Positions 26,300 to 34,963 of a stretch of 64,000 nt of DNA are shown one piece after another (within the stretch, counting starts at the first letter, position 1; the number at the start of each line of letters is the position of its first letter). The stretch covers positions 2,480,001 to 2,544,000 of the forward strand of contig CBDAVM010000001.1 of the NCBI GenBank assembly GCA_965200895.1, written 5' to 3'. Below the pieces are notes generated by a model, which made no database searches, had not been told where the DNA came from, and saw nothing but the letters and a program-made list of their open reading frames with translations. Made by a program: the position numbers and the translations under genes. The stretch comes from WTFV01 sp965200895. GTDB taxonomy: Bacteria > Acidobacteriota > Vicinamibacteria > Vicinamibacterales > UBA8438.

Positions 26300-28528
26300 T
26301 CAGGGCGGGGCGCGGTACGGCTCGTAGCGGCGGTACAGGTTCAGCCGCTGTTCGATGCGCCGCACGAGGTCGCCGAGTCCCGGCGTTGCGCGCGCGCGGG
26401 CCGCGGCGCGGCGTGCCGTGGCCACCGCATCCGGGAAGCGTCCGACGGCGGCGTAGGCGGCGGCGAGCGTGTCGAGCGCGTCCGGGTGCGCATCGCCGCC
26501 GATACGCACCGCCTCCTGGGCGAGGCGCAGCGCCGCGGCGCCGTCTCGCAGCGCGGCGTCCGCCGACGTGGCCCGGATCCAGGCCAGTCCCAGGCGCGGG
26601 GCGGCCAGGTTCGGGCCGTGAGAGAGGGCCCGCAGGTAGAGCGCCGCCGCCTCGGCCGTCCCGCCCGCGCCGACCAGCGCCCGCGCCAGGTTGTTCAGGA
26701 TCTCGGGATCGTCCGGCGCGGCCTCCAGGGCCAGCCGGTAGTGCCGGATCGCCGCGGCGGTCTCGCCGCGCGTCAGCAGGACGTTGGCCAGGTTGTAGTG
26801 CGCTCCGGAATGGCCGGGATCGGACCGCACCGCCAGGCGGTAGTGCACGATGGCCTCGTCGAGGGCGCCGGTCGCGGCAAGCAGGCCGCCGACGTTGTTG
26901 TGCGCTTCCGGGTAGTCCGGACGCAGCGCGATCGCGCGCCGGTAGGCGGCGATGGCCGCCGCCGCATCCCCTTCGGCCAGGGCCACGCCGCCCAGGTTGT
27001 AGTACGCGTCCGGAAAGTCCGGGGCGAGGGAGACGGCCGCTTCGAGATGCTCGCGGGCGAGTGCCACCTGACCGACGTCGAGGTAGCGCACCGCGAGCGC
27101 CGCGTGATTCACGTGGTCGGTCGGATCGGCGCGCAGCAGGGACTGATAGCCGAGTATCTCGTCGCGCGCCTGCTTGACGGCCAGGCTGCGCGCCAGCGTG
27201 TCCGGGTCGCCGACCGGCAGTACCTGCAGCATCAGCTCCGCCATCTCGTCGGTCGCGGCCGGGCCGAAGCCGACCGTGGCCGGCGGGTCGTGGGGGTTGC
27301 GCGGGTTGCCGCGGGAGTTGTCGAAGGTGAAGCGCACCCGGAGCTGCGTCCCCGCCGGCAGGTGGACCGGCTCCTCATAGCGGTACTCGTCCTGCCAGTT
27401 GAAGTCCCAGTCGTCGATGCGCAACAGCGGCTCCTCGCGCCCGTTCGGCAGCGTGGCCGTCGCCTGGATCCGTTTCCCCAGGTAGTGCATGTGGGGCGCG
27501 ATACCCAGCACGTCGACCGCGATCGGCAACCGATAGCCGTCCTGGATGACGTGGGCCGGATCGCCGGCGGGGATGCGAATGGCCTGCGACGTGAGCAGCA
27601 CCGAGACCGGCGTCAGCGTCGCCGGACGGTCCGCGAAATGGAGTCCGACCGCCGGTTGCACGACCACCGCTTCGCGACCGGGCAGCAGGTGGAGCTGCAG
27701 CACGAGATCGGTGCCGGGATCGAGCGGCCAGGCGATCTCGTCCGGGAGGGTCACCGGCGTCCGGCCGGGCGCCCAGCCCAGGAAGTGACCGGCGGGAAAG
27801 CGGGCGTGGTCGAGCATCAGACCGTCGTAACCCGGATCGGGATCTTCCGCATCGAGTTCCCGCGCTGCACGAGTCTCGTCCAGCAGGATGCGGGCATGGT
27901 GGATCACGCGCCCGCCGCCGGCGCCCGGCCGCAGCTCGACGGCGCGCACCCAGCGCCGGGAATCCAGATCCACGGGCAGGACGAAGTTGCGATAGACATC
28001 GGTGTGGCCCGACGACAGCCGGAACGGCTCCGGCGCGGGCACGACGAGGTCCGGCGGTCCGAGCTGCCAGCCGTTCCCGGTCCCGGGCGGCTCCGGGAGG
28101 TCGGCCCGCTCGCCTTCGGCCGCGCCGGTCGCCGCCCACCGGGACAGCAGGGCGATCTGTTCTTCCGACAGCCGTCGCTCGTTGCGGAAACGGCCATGAC
28201 CGGGGACCGGTTTCCAGGGCGGCATCCGCCGCTCGGCGGTGGCCGCGGCGATCTGCACCGCCCGCGCCCCGGCGTCCGCGTAGGTGGTCAGACTGAAGGG
28301 ACCGATGCCGCCGGGACGGTGGCAGCCGACACAGTGGGCGTGGAGGATCGGCGCAACATCACGTGCGAACGTCACGGAGCCGCTGTCGGGTTCGCCCTGT
28401 GCGAAGCCGATCTCGGGAGCGCCGCCGGCTCCCGACATGCCGATGACGACGATTGCCGCCGCCGCGACACGCGGGCGGAGCCATTCGTATCGCGGCCCGG
28501 TACGCATGCGCTTCATCGTGCTGGACAT
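26300..28528 (-). CDS. Secreted cytochrome c / type II copper monooxygenase-like / TPR fusion protein (copy 1)
   Basis: 742 residues. A signal sequence is followed by a heme-c motif CVGCH (residues 66-70) in a planctomycete-type cytochrome segment (ILHAHCVGCHRPGGIGPFSL to RMPPWKPVPG). The middle ~300 residues resemble the peptidylglycine/dopamine monooxygenase fold: candidate copper ligands are HH (210-211), H280 in LQLHLL, HMH (346-348), and a Met in TDEMAELM. TPR repeats occupy the C-terminal ~300 residues. The family is annotated as Cu(II) ascorbate-dependent monooxygenase-like, but its substrate is unknown. The attached heme could supply electrons in place of ascorbate (inference). It lies 34 bp after its paralogue and is probably co-transcribed with it. 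Confidence 0.85.
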   Translation of the reverse strand: MSSTMKRMRTGPRYEWLRPRVAAAAIVVIGMSGAGGAPEIGFAQGEPDSGSVTFARDVAPILHAHCVGCHRPGGIGPFSLTTYADAGARAVQIAAATAERRMPPWKPVPGHGRFRNERRLSEEQIALLSRWAATGAAEGERADLPEPPGTGNGWQLGPPDLVVPAPEPFRLSSGHTDVYRNFVLPVDLDSRRWVRAVELRPGAGGGRVIHHARILLDETRAARELDAEDPDPGYDGLMLDHARFPAGHFLGWAPGRTPVTLPDEIAWPLDPGTDLVLQLHLLPGREAVVVQPAVGLHFADRPATLTPVSVLLTSQAIRIPAGDPAHVIQDGYRLPIAVDVLGIAPHMHYLGKRIQATATLPNGREEPLLRIDDWDFNWQDEYRYEEPVHLPAGTQLRVRFTFDNSRGNPRNPHDPPATVGFGPAATDEMAELMLQVLPVGDPDTLARSLAVKQARDEILGYQSLLRADPTDHVNHAALAVRYLDVGQVALAREHLEAAVSLAPDFPDAYYNLGGVALAEGDAAAAIAAYRRAIALRPDYPEAHNNVGGLLAATGALDEAIVHYRLAVRSDPGHSGAHYNLANVLLTRGETAAAIRHYRLALEAAPDDPEILNNLARALVGAGGTAEAAALYLRALSHGPNLAAPRLGLAWIRATSADAALRDGAAALRLAQEAVRIGGDAHPDALDTLAAAYAAVGRFPDAVATARRAAARARATPGLGDLVRRIEQRLNLYRRYEPYRAPP

Positions 28529-28562
28529 CCCGTTCGCCGGGCCTGCTGCCCTTGATGCTCCC

Positions 28563-30692
28563 TTATCGGAGCGGCCGTCGTTGCCGGTACAGCGTCAGCC
28601 TGCGCTGCAGTTCGGCCGTCAGATCCGGGCTGCCGATCGGGCGAGCCAGCGCAATCGCCTGCCGTTGCGCGGTCAGCGCCCCGTCGAAGCGCCCCGCTGC
28701 AGCGTACGCCGCGGCGAGCGTGGCCACGACGTTGAGGTCCTGCCGGCCGGTGAGCACGGCCGCCCGTTCGGCCAGCGCCACGGCTTCGCCCGGCGTGCGA
28801 AGCCGTTCGTCACCGGTCGTCGACAGGAGCCAGGCGAGAGATGTCAGCGACTCGACCCCGTCCGGTTCCAGCGCCAGCGCCCGGCGATAGTGCCGGATGG
28901 CGTCACCGTCCCGGCCGACCGCGGCCAGGGCGCTGGCGAGATTGTTGTGCGCCGCCGCGTTGCCCGCGTCCAGCGCCACGGCGCGTTCGAAGTACGCCGT
29001 GGCCTCGGCGCCGCGGCCCATCGCCTTCAGCACGGCCCCGAGGTTGTTGTGCGCGGCGGCGTGCGCGGGCCGCAACGCGATGGCCCGCCGGAAGTGCCGC
29101 ACCGCCTCGTCGAGCGCGCCTCGCGCGGCCAGCAGCGTGGCGAGGTTGTAGTGCGCCGTGACCGACGCCGGATCCAGCTCGATCGACCGCCGGTAGTGGC
29201 GCACGGCGACGGCCGTGCGGGCGGCTGTCATGTAGAGCGACGCCACGTCCCGATGCAGGACCGGGTTGTCGGGATCGGAGGCCAGCATCGACTCGTACCC
29301 GACGATGTCCTCGTTGAGGACCTTCGGCATGAAGGCCTGGACGAGCGTCCGCCGATCCGCCTCGGAGCCGGGCAGAAGCTGCAGCCAGAGATCCCCCATC
29401 TCGTCGTTCGAGAACTGCCCGAACCGGACGCGGCGCGGCGGATGGTCCGGGTTGCGCGGGTTGGCGGCCGAGTTGTCGTAGACGTACTCCATGGCGACCG
29501 TCGTCCCGGCCGGCAGAAACGGTCGCGTCTCGTAGCGGTAGACGTCCTGCCAGTTGAAGTCCCAGTCGGGAATGCGGATCAGGGGCTCGGTCCGGCCGTC
29601 CGGGAACGTGGCGAAGCCGTTGATCTCGGTGGCGCGGAAGTGGGCGTGCGGCTGGATGCCGATCAGCTCGGCCGCGACCGGCAGCGTGAACCGGTCGCGG
29701 ATGACGTAGCGCGGCTCGCCCGGCGGAATGTCGATGCTCTGGCGGCCGAGGCGCAGCATCATCGGGGTGCGCACCGGCGGATCGTCGGTGAAGTGGAGCC
29801 CGACGCTGGCCTGGATCGATTCCGGACGGCCGGTCGACTGCATGTGGAGCTGAATGACGAAGTCGCTGTCCGGCTCCAGGCGCCAGGCCATCCCCGGATC
29901 GGCCAGGGGGGGAAGCTGGCCCGGGGTCCACCCCAGAAAGTGGCCGTCGGGATAGTGCGCCTGCGGGCTGATGGGGCCTTCGTATCCGGGCTCCGGATCC
30001 TGCTCGTCGAGCTGTCGGGACGAGCGCGTCCGGTCGATTCGCAGGTTCGCGTGGTGCGCCACCCGCGGGTTGCCGGGCCGGAACTCGATGCCGGCGACGA
30101 AGGCCGTGCGCTCGACCGGGATCGGAAGGACGAAGTTGCGGAACGTATCGGGGCCGTCGGCAGGTACCGTGTACGGTTCCGGCATCGTCACCACGACATC
30201 GGGCGTGCCGAGACGCCAGCCCCGCGGCCAGTCCGGATGCGGCGGCACACGGCTCAGGTCGCCGGCCGGCGCGCCGGCCTCGGCCCAGCGCCGGAAGAGC
30301 GCCACGCTACTGTCCGAGAGCCGCCGGGAGCCGACGAACGGTCCGCCGAATCCCGGCTCCGGCTTCCACGGCGGCATGAAGCGGCTGGCCGTCACCTCGG
30401 CGATCTGGCGCGCGCGCCGCCGGACGTCGTCGTATGTGAGCAGCGGAAAGGGGCCGACCTCCCCGGGGCGGTGGCATGGCGCGCAGTGCTCGATCACCAG
30501 CGGCGCGATGTCGTCGGAGAAGGTCGGCGTGGCCGGTTCGCGCGGCGCCGGGACGGAAGCCTCCGCCGACATCGGCGCCTCCGGTGCGACCGTCGCACCG
30601 CGCGCGTTGTCGGGGGCCGCGACGCCGTACGCGAGGAGCGCTGCAGCGAAGGAAAGACGAGGAGGACGGCGCCATCGATTGTCGCGTCGCAT
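28563..30692 (-). CDS. Secreted cytochrome c / type II copper monooxygenase-like / TPR fusion protein (copy 2)
   Basis: 709 residues with the same three-part plan as its neighbour. Heme motif CAPCH (70-74) lies in VIEHCAPCHRPGEVGPFPLL. The monooxygenase-like core has HH in RVAHHANL, QLHMQ, an HAH motif in GIQPHAHFRATE, and NDEMGDLW. C-terminal TPRs include HYNLATLLAARGALDEAVRHF and HNNLGAVLKAMGRGAEATAYF. The start ATG 30692 is chosen because a consensus TATAAT on this strand (30729-30724) overlaps or precedes the alternative upstream starts at 30725 and 30737. The signal sequence is PPRLSFAAALLAYGVAA. The pair probably forms one operon. Confidence 0.85.
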   Translation of the reverse strand: MRRDNRWRRPPRLSFAAALLAYGVAAPDNARGATVAPEAPMSAEASVPAPREPATPTFSDDIAPLVIEHCAPCHRPGEVGPFPLLTYDDVRRRARQIAEVTASRFMPPWKPEPGFGGPFVGSRRLSDSSVALFRRWAEAGAPAGDLSRVPPHPDWPRGWRLGTPDVVVTMPEPYTVPADGPDTFRNFVLPIPVERTAFVAGIEFRPGNPRVAHHANLRIDRTRSSRQLDEQDPEPGYEGPISPQAHYPDGHFLGWTPGQLPPLADPGMAWRLEPDSDFVIQLHMQSTGRPESIQASVGLHFTDDPPVRTPMMLRLGRQSIDIPPGEPRYVIRDRFTLPVAAELIGIQPHAHFRATEINGFATFPDGRTEPLIRIPDWDFNWQDVYRYETRPFLPAGTTVAMEYVYDNSAANPRNPDHPPRRVRFGQFSNDEMGDLWLQLLPGSEADRRTLVQAFMPKVLNEDIVGYESMLASDPDNPVLHRDVASLYMTAARTAVAVRHYRRSIELDPASVTAHYNLATLLAARGALDEAVRHFRRAIALRPAHAAAHNNLGAVLKAMGRGAEATAYFERAVALDAGNAAAHNNLASALAAVGRDGDAIRHYRRALALEPDGVESLTSLAWLLSTTGDERLRTPGEAVALAERAAVLTGRQDLNVVATLAAAYAAAGRFDGALTAQRQAIALARPIGSPDLTAELQRRLTLYRQRRPLR

Positions 30693-30723
30693 GGTTCCGG
30701 AGCGCACAACAGGGCTCATCGGC

Positions 30724-30729
30724 ATTATA
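30724..30729 (-). promoter_or_regulatory. Consensus -10 box (TATAAT) for the copper-protein operon
   Basis: TATAAT on the minus strand is a rare exact match in such GC-rich DNA. Transcription would start near 30716, leaving a leader of about 25 bases before ATG 30692. The -35 region is poor, so this call rests on the -10 box and its position. Confidence 0.45.
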
Positions 30730-30819
30730 TTGGCCATCGTGCCGCGAGACTTCACCCGCCGTGCCGCGAGACTCCACCCGCGCACCGGCGAGGAGCGGTG
30801 CCGGCGGCCTCGGAAAGTG

Positions 30820-32403
30820 TCACTCGGCGACGGGTTCACCGCGCAGCAGTGGCAGCCGCGCTCGCACCTCGCGCCGTGACAGCCCGATGACGTCGGCTGC
30901 GTCCACAAGCGTCTCCACGTCGGCGGGATAGAGTCGGCGCCGGGCCGGGTCGGCCAGACCGGCGACGTTGCGCGGGGCAATCGTGCGGCGAGCGAGGTCG
31001 AGCAGCGGCCCGGAACGGGGCTCCTCCACGAGCCGGGCCGCCGCCGCGAGGATCCCCTGCAGCACCGGGTCGGTGGCGCCGAGGAATCCGGACCAGGCCC
31101 ACTGGCCGTCGGTTCCGGGCGGCGCAGGACACAGGCGTTGGCGTGTCTCGCTGTAGCTGGCCGCGGCGAAGTACGCCTGGACGTAGGCATCGAACGCGTC
31201 GAAACGGCAGCGGCAGCGGTAGGCAGGCTCGATGAGGCGACGCAGGTGGTTCGCCTCCGAGCGGAGCAGCGCGGAGTACCGCTCGAGTCCGGTCGTCAGC
31301 CGGACCCGCGTGGCGGTCGGGGAAGCCGTCCGGTCCTCGAGCAGCAGGCCGAGGCGTTCGACGCCGAGCAGGCTCCAGGCGATGCCGGTGGAGAAGAGCG
31401 GGCTCCAGAACTGCAGGACGTGCGGCAGCAGGGCCCAGCCGTCGCCCGCGGCGCGCGACAACCGGCGCTGCAGCCGCGGAATCACCGCCACCGGGCGCAC
31501 CGGGACCGCGGTCTCGTATTGCGCGGCGAGCGAGGGATAACGCCGCGCGAACGCCTGGAACGCGGCGGCGGGCATCCGGTTCGTGATCGCACGAACGGCC
31601 GCGGCCCCTTCGACGACGAAGCCGGCGCTGACCACGCCGTGATCGAAGGTCAGTTCGTACATCCAGCCTTCGTCGAGGAGATGGTGGACGGCCGCCCTTT
31701 CGTCGGGGTAGGGACCGGCGGAGAACGTCCCGCCGGCGCCGGCCGCGGCCCGCAGCGGTCGTACGCCGCGAAAGTGGCCGTGGACGAGCCCGGTGTGGAG
31801 CGAGCCGGGCGGCAGCGCCGCCTGCAGCTTCAGATGCCGAGCCAGGAAGCCGTCGGGTCCCGAGGCGTCGATGACGACATCGGCCGGCAGCCGCACCGAT
31901 CCATCCGGGCGCGCGCCGCGCAGGCGGAAGGCGCCGCCGCGGCGCTCCAGGGTGTCCAGGGCGGTCCGCTCGAGGCAGCGCACGCCTTCGGCGTCGGCCT
32001 GTCGGAACAGGAAGGCGTCGACGTCCTCCCGCAGCCAGTGCGCATCGGCGACCGCGTCGTCGGGGCTGGCCGCGACGAGCAGACGGTTGCTGTTCGTCGC
32101 GTCGTTGCGGTACCGCTGTCCCTGCCGGTGCAGATAGAACGTGAATCCGCGCTTGAGCCCGCGGCGGACCTCGGGAAGACGGGCGGTCCAGCGGCCGTAG
32201 GCGGCGAGCTGGCGCAGGTCGTCGAGGCCGTAGCGGGCGGCCAGCCGCTCCAGGGCGATCGCCGCCAGTGGCGTCGACGATTCCCCCAGGGCGAACCGCG
32301 GATGTGCGCCCCGCTCGACCAGGGTGACGTCGTGGCCGATGGCGCGGGCGACCCGGGCCAGGATCGACCCCGCGAATCCGGAACCTACGATGACGACGCG
32401 CAT
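30820..32403 (-). CDS. FAD-dependent oxidoreductase of the flavin halogenase/monooxygenase superfamily
   Basis: 527 residues. The N-terminal dinucleotide-binding motif is VVIVGSGFAGSILARVA, with the acidic strand end TLVERG. Next comes GESSTPLAAIAL, close to the GxS/T segment of tryptophan-halogenase-like enzymes. A second FAD motif is VVIDASGPDGFLA, and a halogenase-like FSTGIAWSLLGVERL lies near residue 345. I do not see the WxWxIP signature of true flavin halogenases, so hydroxylation, oxidation or desaturation of a bound substrate is at least as likely. Its start lies 19 bp inside the end of the radical SAM gene, so the two are coupled. The three-gene set suggests modification of a small molecule or peptide. 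Confidence 0.8.
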   Translation of the reverse strand: MRVVIVGSGFAGSILARVARAIGHDVTLVERGAHPRFALGESSTPLAAIALERLAARYGLDDLRQLAAYGRWTARLPEVRRGLKRGFTFYLHRQGQRYRNDATNSNRLLVAASPDDAVADAHWLREDVDAFLFRQADAEGVRCLERTALDTLERRGGAFRLRGARPDGSVRLPADVVIDASGPDGFLARHLKLQAALPPGSLHTGLVHGHFRGVRPLRAAAGAGGTFSAGPYPDERAAVHHLLDEGWMYELTFDHGVVSAGFVVEGAAAVRAITNRMPAAAFQAFARRYPSLAAQYETAVPVRPVAVIPRLQRRLSRAAGDGWALLPHVLQFWSPLFSTGIAWSLLGVERLGLLLEDRTASPTATRVRLTTGLERYSALLRSEANHLRRLIEPAYRCRCRFDAFDAYVQAYFAAASYSETRQRLCPAPPGTDGQWAWSGFLGATDPVLQGILAAAARLVEEPRSGPLLDLARRTIAPRNVAGLADPARRRLYPADVETLVDAADVIGLSRREVRARLPLLRGEPVAE

Positions 32404-33356
32404 CCCGGACAGCGGACGGGAGGACCCGGATCCCCCGTGAGGTTGAAGCGGCGCAGCCGGGCGATCCGCGAGGCGCGGCAACGCCGGCAGGGCAGGACGC
32501 GGTCGATGTCCCACAGGTCCACCGTCGCCACGGCGGCGGAGATGCCGGCGCAACCCTCCATCGCTTCCTCGATCAGCTCGCGTGTGGGCGGGGTCCAGAG
32601 TCCCCGGGCCCGGAGCGCGTCCAGGGCGCCGTTGCCGTCGCGGGTCGGGATGAGGGTGACGTGTGCGGCCCCCTGATCGACCGCGTGGCGCGCCGCGTCG
32701 AGGGCCGCTTCGACTGCCCCGACCGACGGCACGAACGGCGGCGGCAGCAGCACGAACGCGCGCATCCCGATGTTGCTCCGGGCGAGTCGCGCGGCGGCCC
32801 GATCGAAGTCCTCGATCGTCATGCCCTTGTCGAGTCGCACCAGAGCCGCCGGGTCCGCGGTCTCCAGACCCATGGCGACATCGAGCCGCCCGGGGATGCG
32901 GTCCGCGAATTCGAGGCAGCGCCGCCCGACCAGACGCGGGTGGCACTCGACGGTGACGCGGTCGAACGGACGGAGGAGGGCGGCGATGGCTGTGTCGTCT
33001 TCCGGCGGGACGGCGCGCGCATCGAAGAAGTTGCTCGCGTTGTAGAGCTTGATCCCGCACCCGGCCGGCACCGCACCGGTATCCCGGAGCACGGTCTCCA
33101 ACTGCCGGGGAACCGCACCGCGTGGCGTCGGGCCGTCGAGCGTCCGGCGCCACAGGTCGCAGAACACGCAGGTGAAGGGGCATTCCGCACCGGCGAGCAG
33201 CACCGTCAGCACCGGCGCGATCGAGCCGTCGAGCCGCCGCTCCTCCTCCTCGAAGTGGGCGATCGGGCGCATCGGATGCGGTTGGATCTTCGGGCCGCGC
33301 CGTGCTCGCGCCGCGCCGCCGGCGCGCCCTCCGCGCCGGGATGCCGGTTCAGGCAC
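32385..33356 (-). CDS. Radical SAM protein (COG1244/RaSEA-like) with C-terminal cysteine cluster
   Basis: Contains the radical SAM motif CPFTCVFC (Cys59, 63 and 66 from GTG 33356), which binds a 4Fe-4S cluster. Following motifs are IKLYNASNFFDARAVPPED, VTVECHPRL, MGLETADPAALVRLDKGM and VTLIPTRDGNGALD. They match the COG1244 group that includes the archaeosine enzyme RaSEA and many uncharacterised bacterial proteins. The C-terminus has two CxxC pairs (CRRC and CPGC), which may bind zinc or a second cluster. The gene overlaps the asparagine-synthetase-like gene by 8 bp. ATG 33272 is an alternative start that removes 28 mostly basic residues. The substrate is unknown. Confidence 0.82.
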   Translation of the reverse strand: MPEPASRRGGRAGGAARARRGPKIQPHPMRPIAHFEEEERRLDGSIAPVLTVLLAGAECPFTCVFCDLWRRTLDGPTPRGAVPRQLETVLRDTGAVPAGCGIKLYNASNFFDARAVPPEDDTAIAALLRPFDRVTVECHPRLVGRRCLEFADRIPGRLDVAMGLETADPAALVRLDKGMTIEDFDRAAARLARSNIGMRAFVLLPPPFVPSVGAVEAALDAARHAVDQGAAHVTLIPTRDGNGALDALRARGLWTPPTRELIEEAMEGCAGISAAVATVDLWDIDRVLPCRRCRASRIARLRRFNLTGDPGPPVRCPGCASSS

Positions 33357-34695
33357 GCGGCGCGTACTGGGCGAGGAAGTAGCCGCGATAGCGATCCGGG
33401 TCGCCGAACACCGCGTCGAACGCAGCGTCCGCCAGCGCCCCGTGCTGGAAGCGGCGTTTCGGAAAGACCGGCAACTCGCGGCCCAGCACCTGCCGCACGC
33501 CGCGGCCGAGCACCTCGCCCTTGAGGGCGTACAGGCGTTCGTGCGAGCCGCGGCTGAGCTCGTCGAACGGGATGCCCTCGGCCGCCGCGATCACGTCCGG
33601 TGCGGTGAAGGGGCTGACCAGGTGGAAGCCGTACCGCCGGGCCGGCGCATGGCCGCGCACGCAGCCCCGGCTCAGGCCCCCGCTGTAGGTCAGCGAGTGC
33701 TTGATGGCGTCCACGCCCCAGCCCTCCTGGTACAGCATGCGGTTCGAGACGACGCTGCGGATGGTGAGTTCCGTGTTCTCCTCGATCGGGTAGTCCTTCA
33801 GGTTCTCGTCGCCGCCGTCGCCGTCGAAGAGCCAGCGCCAGCGCGGGTAGCGGGCCCGGACCCCGGCCAGCAGGGCCAGACCGACCGTGGCGCACTCGAC
33901 ATCGAGCGGCTTGTAGTCCTCGATGACCGCCACCGCCCCCCGCGGATCGAGCGCCCCGGCCGGTTCGTCGATCTCCTCCAGCAGGAACTCGAGGCCGGTG
34001 TCCCGCACGAAGCGGCGCGCCTGCCTGGCATCGTCGCCACCCCCGGCGACCGACAGCGTGAACGCCTTCAGCCGCGCCGGCGATTCCTGCCGCTGCAACA
34101 GCGCGTCATGCAGGCAGAGCAGCAGCGCGCCGCTGTCGAGGCCGCCCGAGAAGAGCACGCCGAGCGGCTCGTCCGGCGGCGCGGCGTCGAGCCAGGCATG
34201 GACCTCGGCCAGCGCCGCCGTCACGTAACGTCGCCCGATGAGGTCGAGATCGGTCGGCATGTCGGCCATCGCGGGGGCGAAGAACCGCGTATGGCGCGGC
34301 TTCGGATCCGGACAGCCGACCAGCGCGATCTCCGTCACGTGGTGCGCGGGCGCCATGCGCGTGTAGGTCGGGTGGAACTGGCTCGCGTAGCCCTCCGCCT
34401 CCAGGAAGCGATGGATGGCGTCGATGCGGTCGGCGATCACCAGGAGCGGTCCGGCCGCTTCCTTGGCCAGGAAGTAGCGCAGCGGCCGGCTGAGGCTGCG
34501 GACCAGGCGGACGCGTTCGCCCTTGCGGGCGACGAGCGCGAACGAGCCGCGGATGTCCAGTACCGCAGCCGGGTCGTCGGCCAGGAGGCGCCGGCGCGCC
34601 TCGTCGACCGTCATGTTGAGGATGTGCTGGTCCTCGTCCGGAATGAGGTTCGCAATCCGATGCACCGGATACTCGGCGATTGTGCTGGCGTCCAT
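33349..34695 (-). CDS. Asparagine-synthetase-like ATP-dependent amide-forming enzyme lacking the glutaminase Cys
   Basis: 448 residues. The ATP-pyrophosphatase loop LFSGGLDSGA is at residues 181-190, and a second conserved region, LFDGDGGDEN, lies near residue 280. The N-terminal ~140 residues keep a degenerate Ntn-hydrolase-like strand pattern (DIRGSFALVARKGERVRLV, RPLRYFLAK), but no Cys follows the initiator Met, so glutamine hydrolysis is not expected. Such proteins adenylate a carboxylate and form an amide, either with free ammonia or intramolecularly, as in beta-lactam synthetase and lasso-peptide cyclase. ATG 34695 is preferred because AGGGGA lies seven bases upstream. It is the first gene of an overlapping trio with radical SAM and flavin enzymes. 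Confidence 0.82.
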   Translation of the reverse strand: MDASTIAEYPVHRIANLIPDEDQHILNMTVDEARRRLLADDPAAVLDIRGSFALVARKGERVRLVRSLSRPLRYFLAKEAAGPLLVIADRIDAIHRFLEAEGYASQFHPTYTRMAPAHHVTEIALVGCPDPKPRHTRFFAPAMADMPTDLDLIGRRYVTAALAEVHAWLDAAPPDEPLGVLFSGGLDSGALLLCLHDALLQRQESPARLKAFTLSVAGGGDDARQARRFVRDTGLEFLLEEIDEPAGALDPRGAVAVIEDYKPLDVECATVGLALLAGVRARYPRWRWLFDGDGGDENLKDYPIEENTELTIRSVVSNRMLYQEGWGVDAIKHSLTYSGGLSRGCVRGHAPARRYGFHLVSPFTAPDVIAAAEGIPFDELSRGSHERLYALKGEVLGRGVRQVLGRELPVFPKRRFQHGALADAAFDAVFGDPDRYRGYFLAQYAPRA

Positions 34696-34963
34696 GACAG
34701 GTTCCCCTGGATCGGATCCCAATCAGCCCGTGGCGGAAGTCCCCGCGGCATTCGAGCGGCCTCCGCCAGCCCGCGGAGACCGGTATTCACCCAACCGTTC
34801 CGAGCGGCGTGTATCGAGGGCAACCGCCAGCCCGGGGGACTCTTCGATATACTAACCGCTCTGCGGCGAGTTCGCCGCGTTGCCTGCACCGTCGGTTCAG
34901 GCACCGAGACCGGGCGAGCCGCCCCGCGTATCCGGAACTTCGCATAAGGGAAAGGCAAGCCGC

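Noticed and set aside
30820..32403. Calling the flavoenzyme a tryptophan halogenase
   Set aside because: The FAD motifs and the FSTG segment fit the superfamily, but the diagnostic WxWxIP motif is not visible, so a halogenase claim is not supported.
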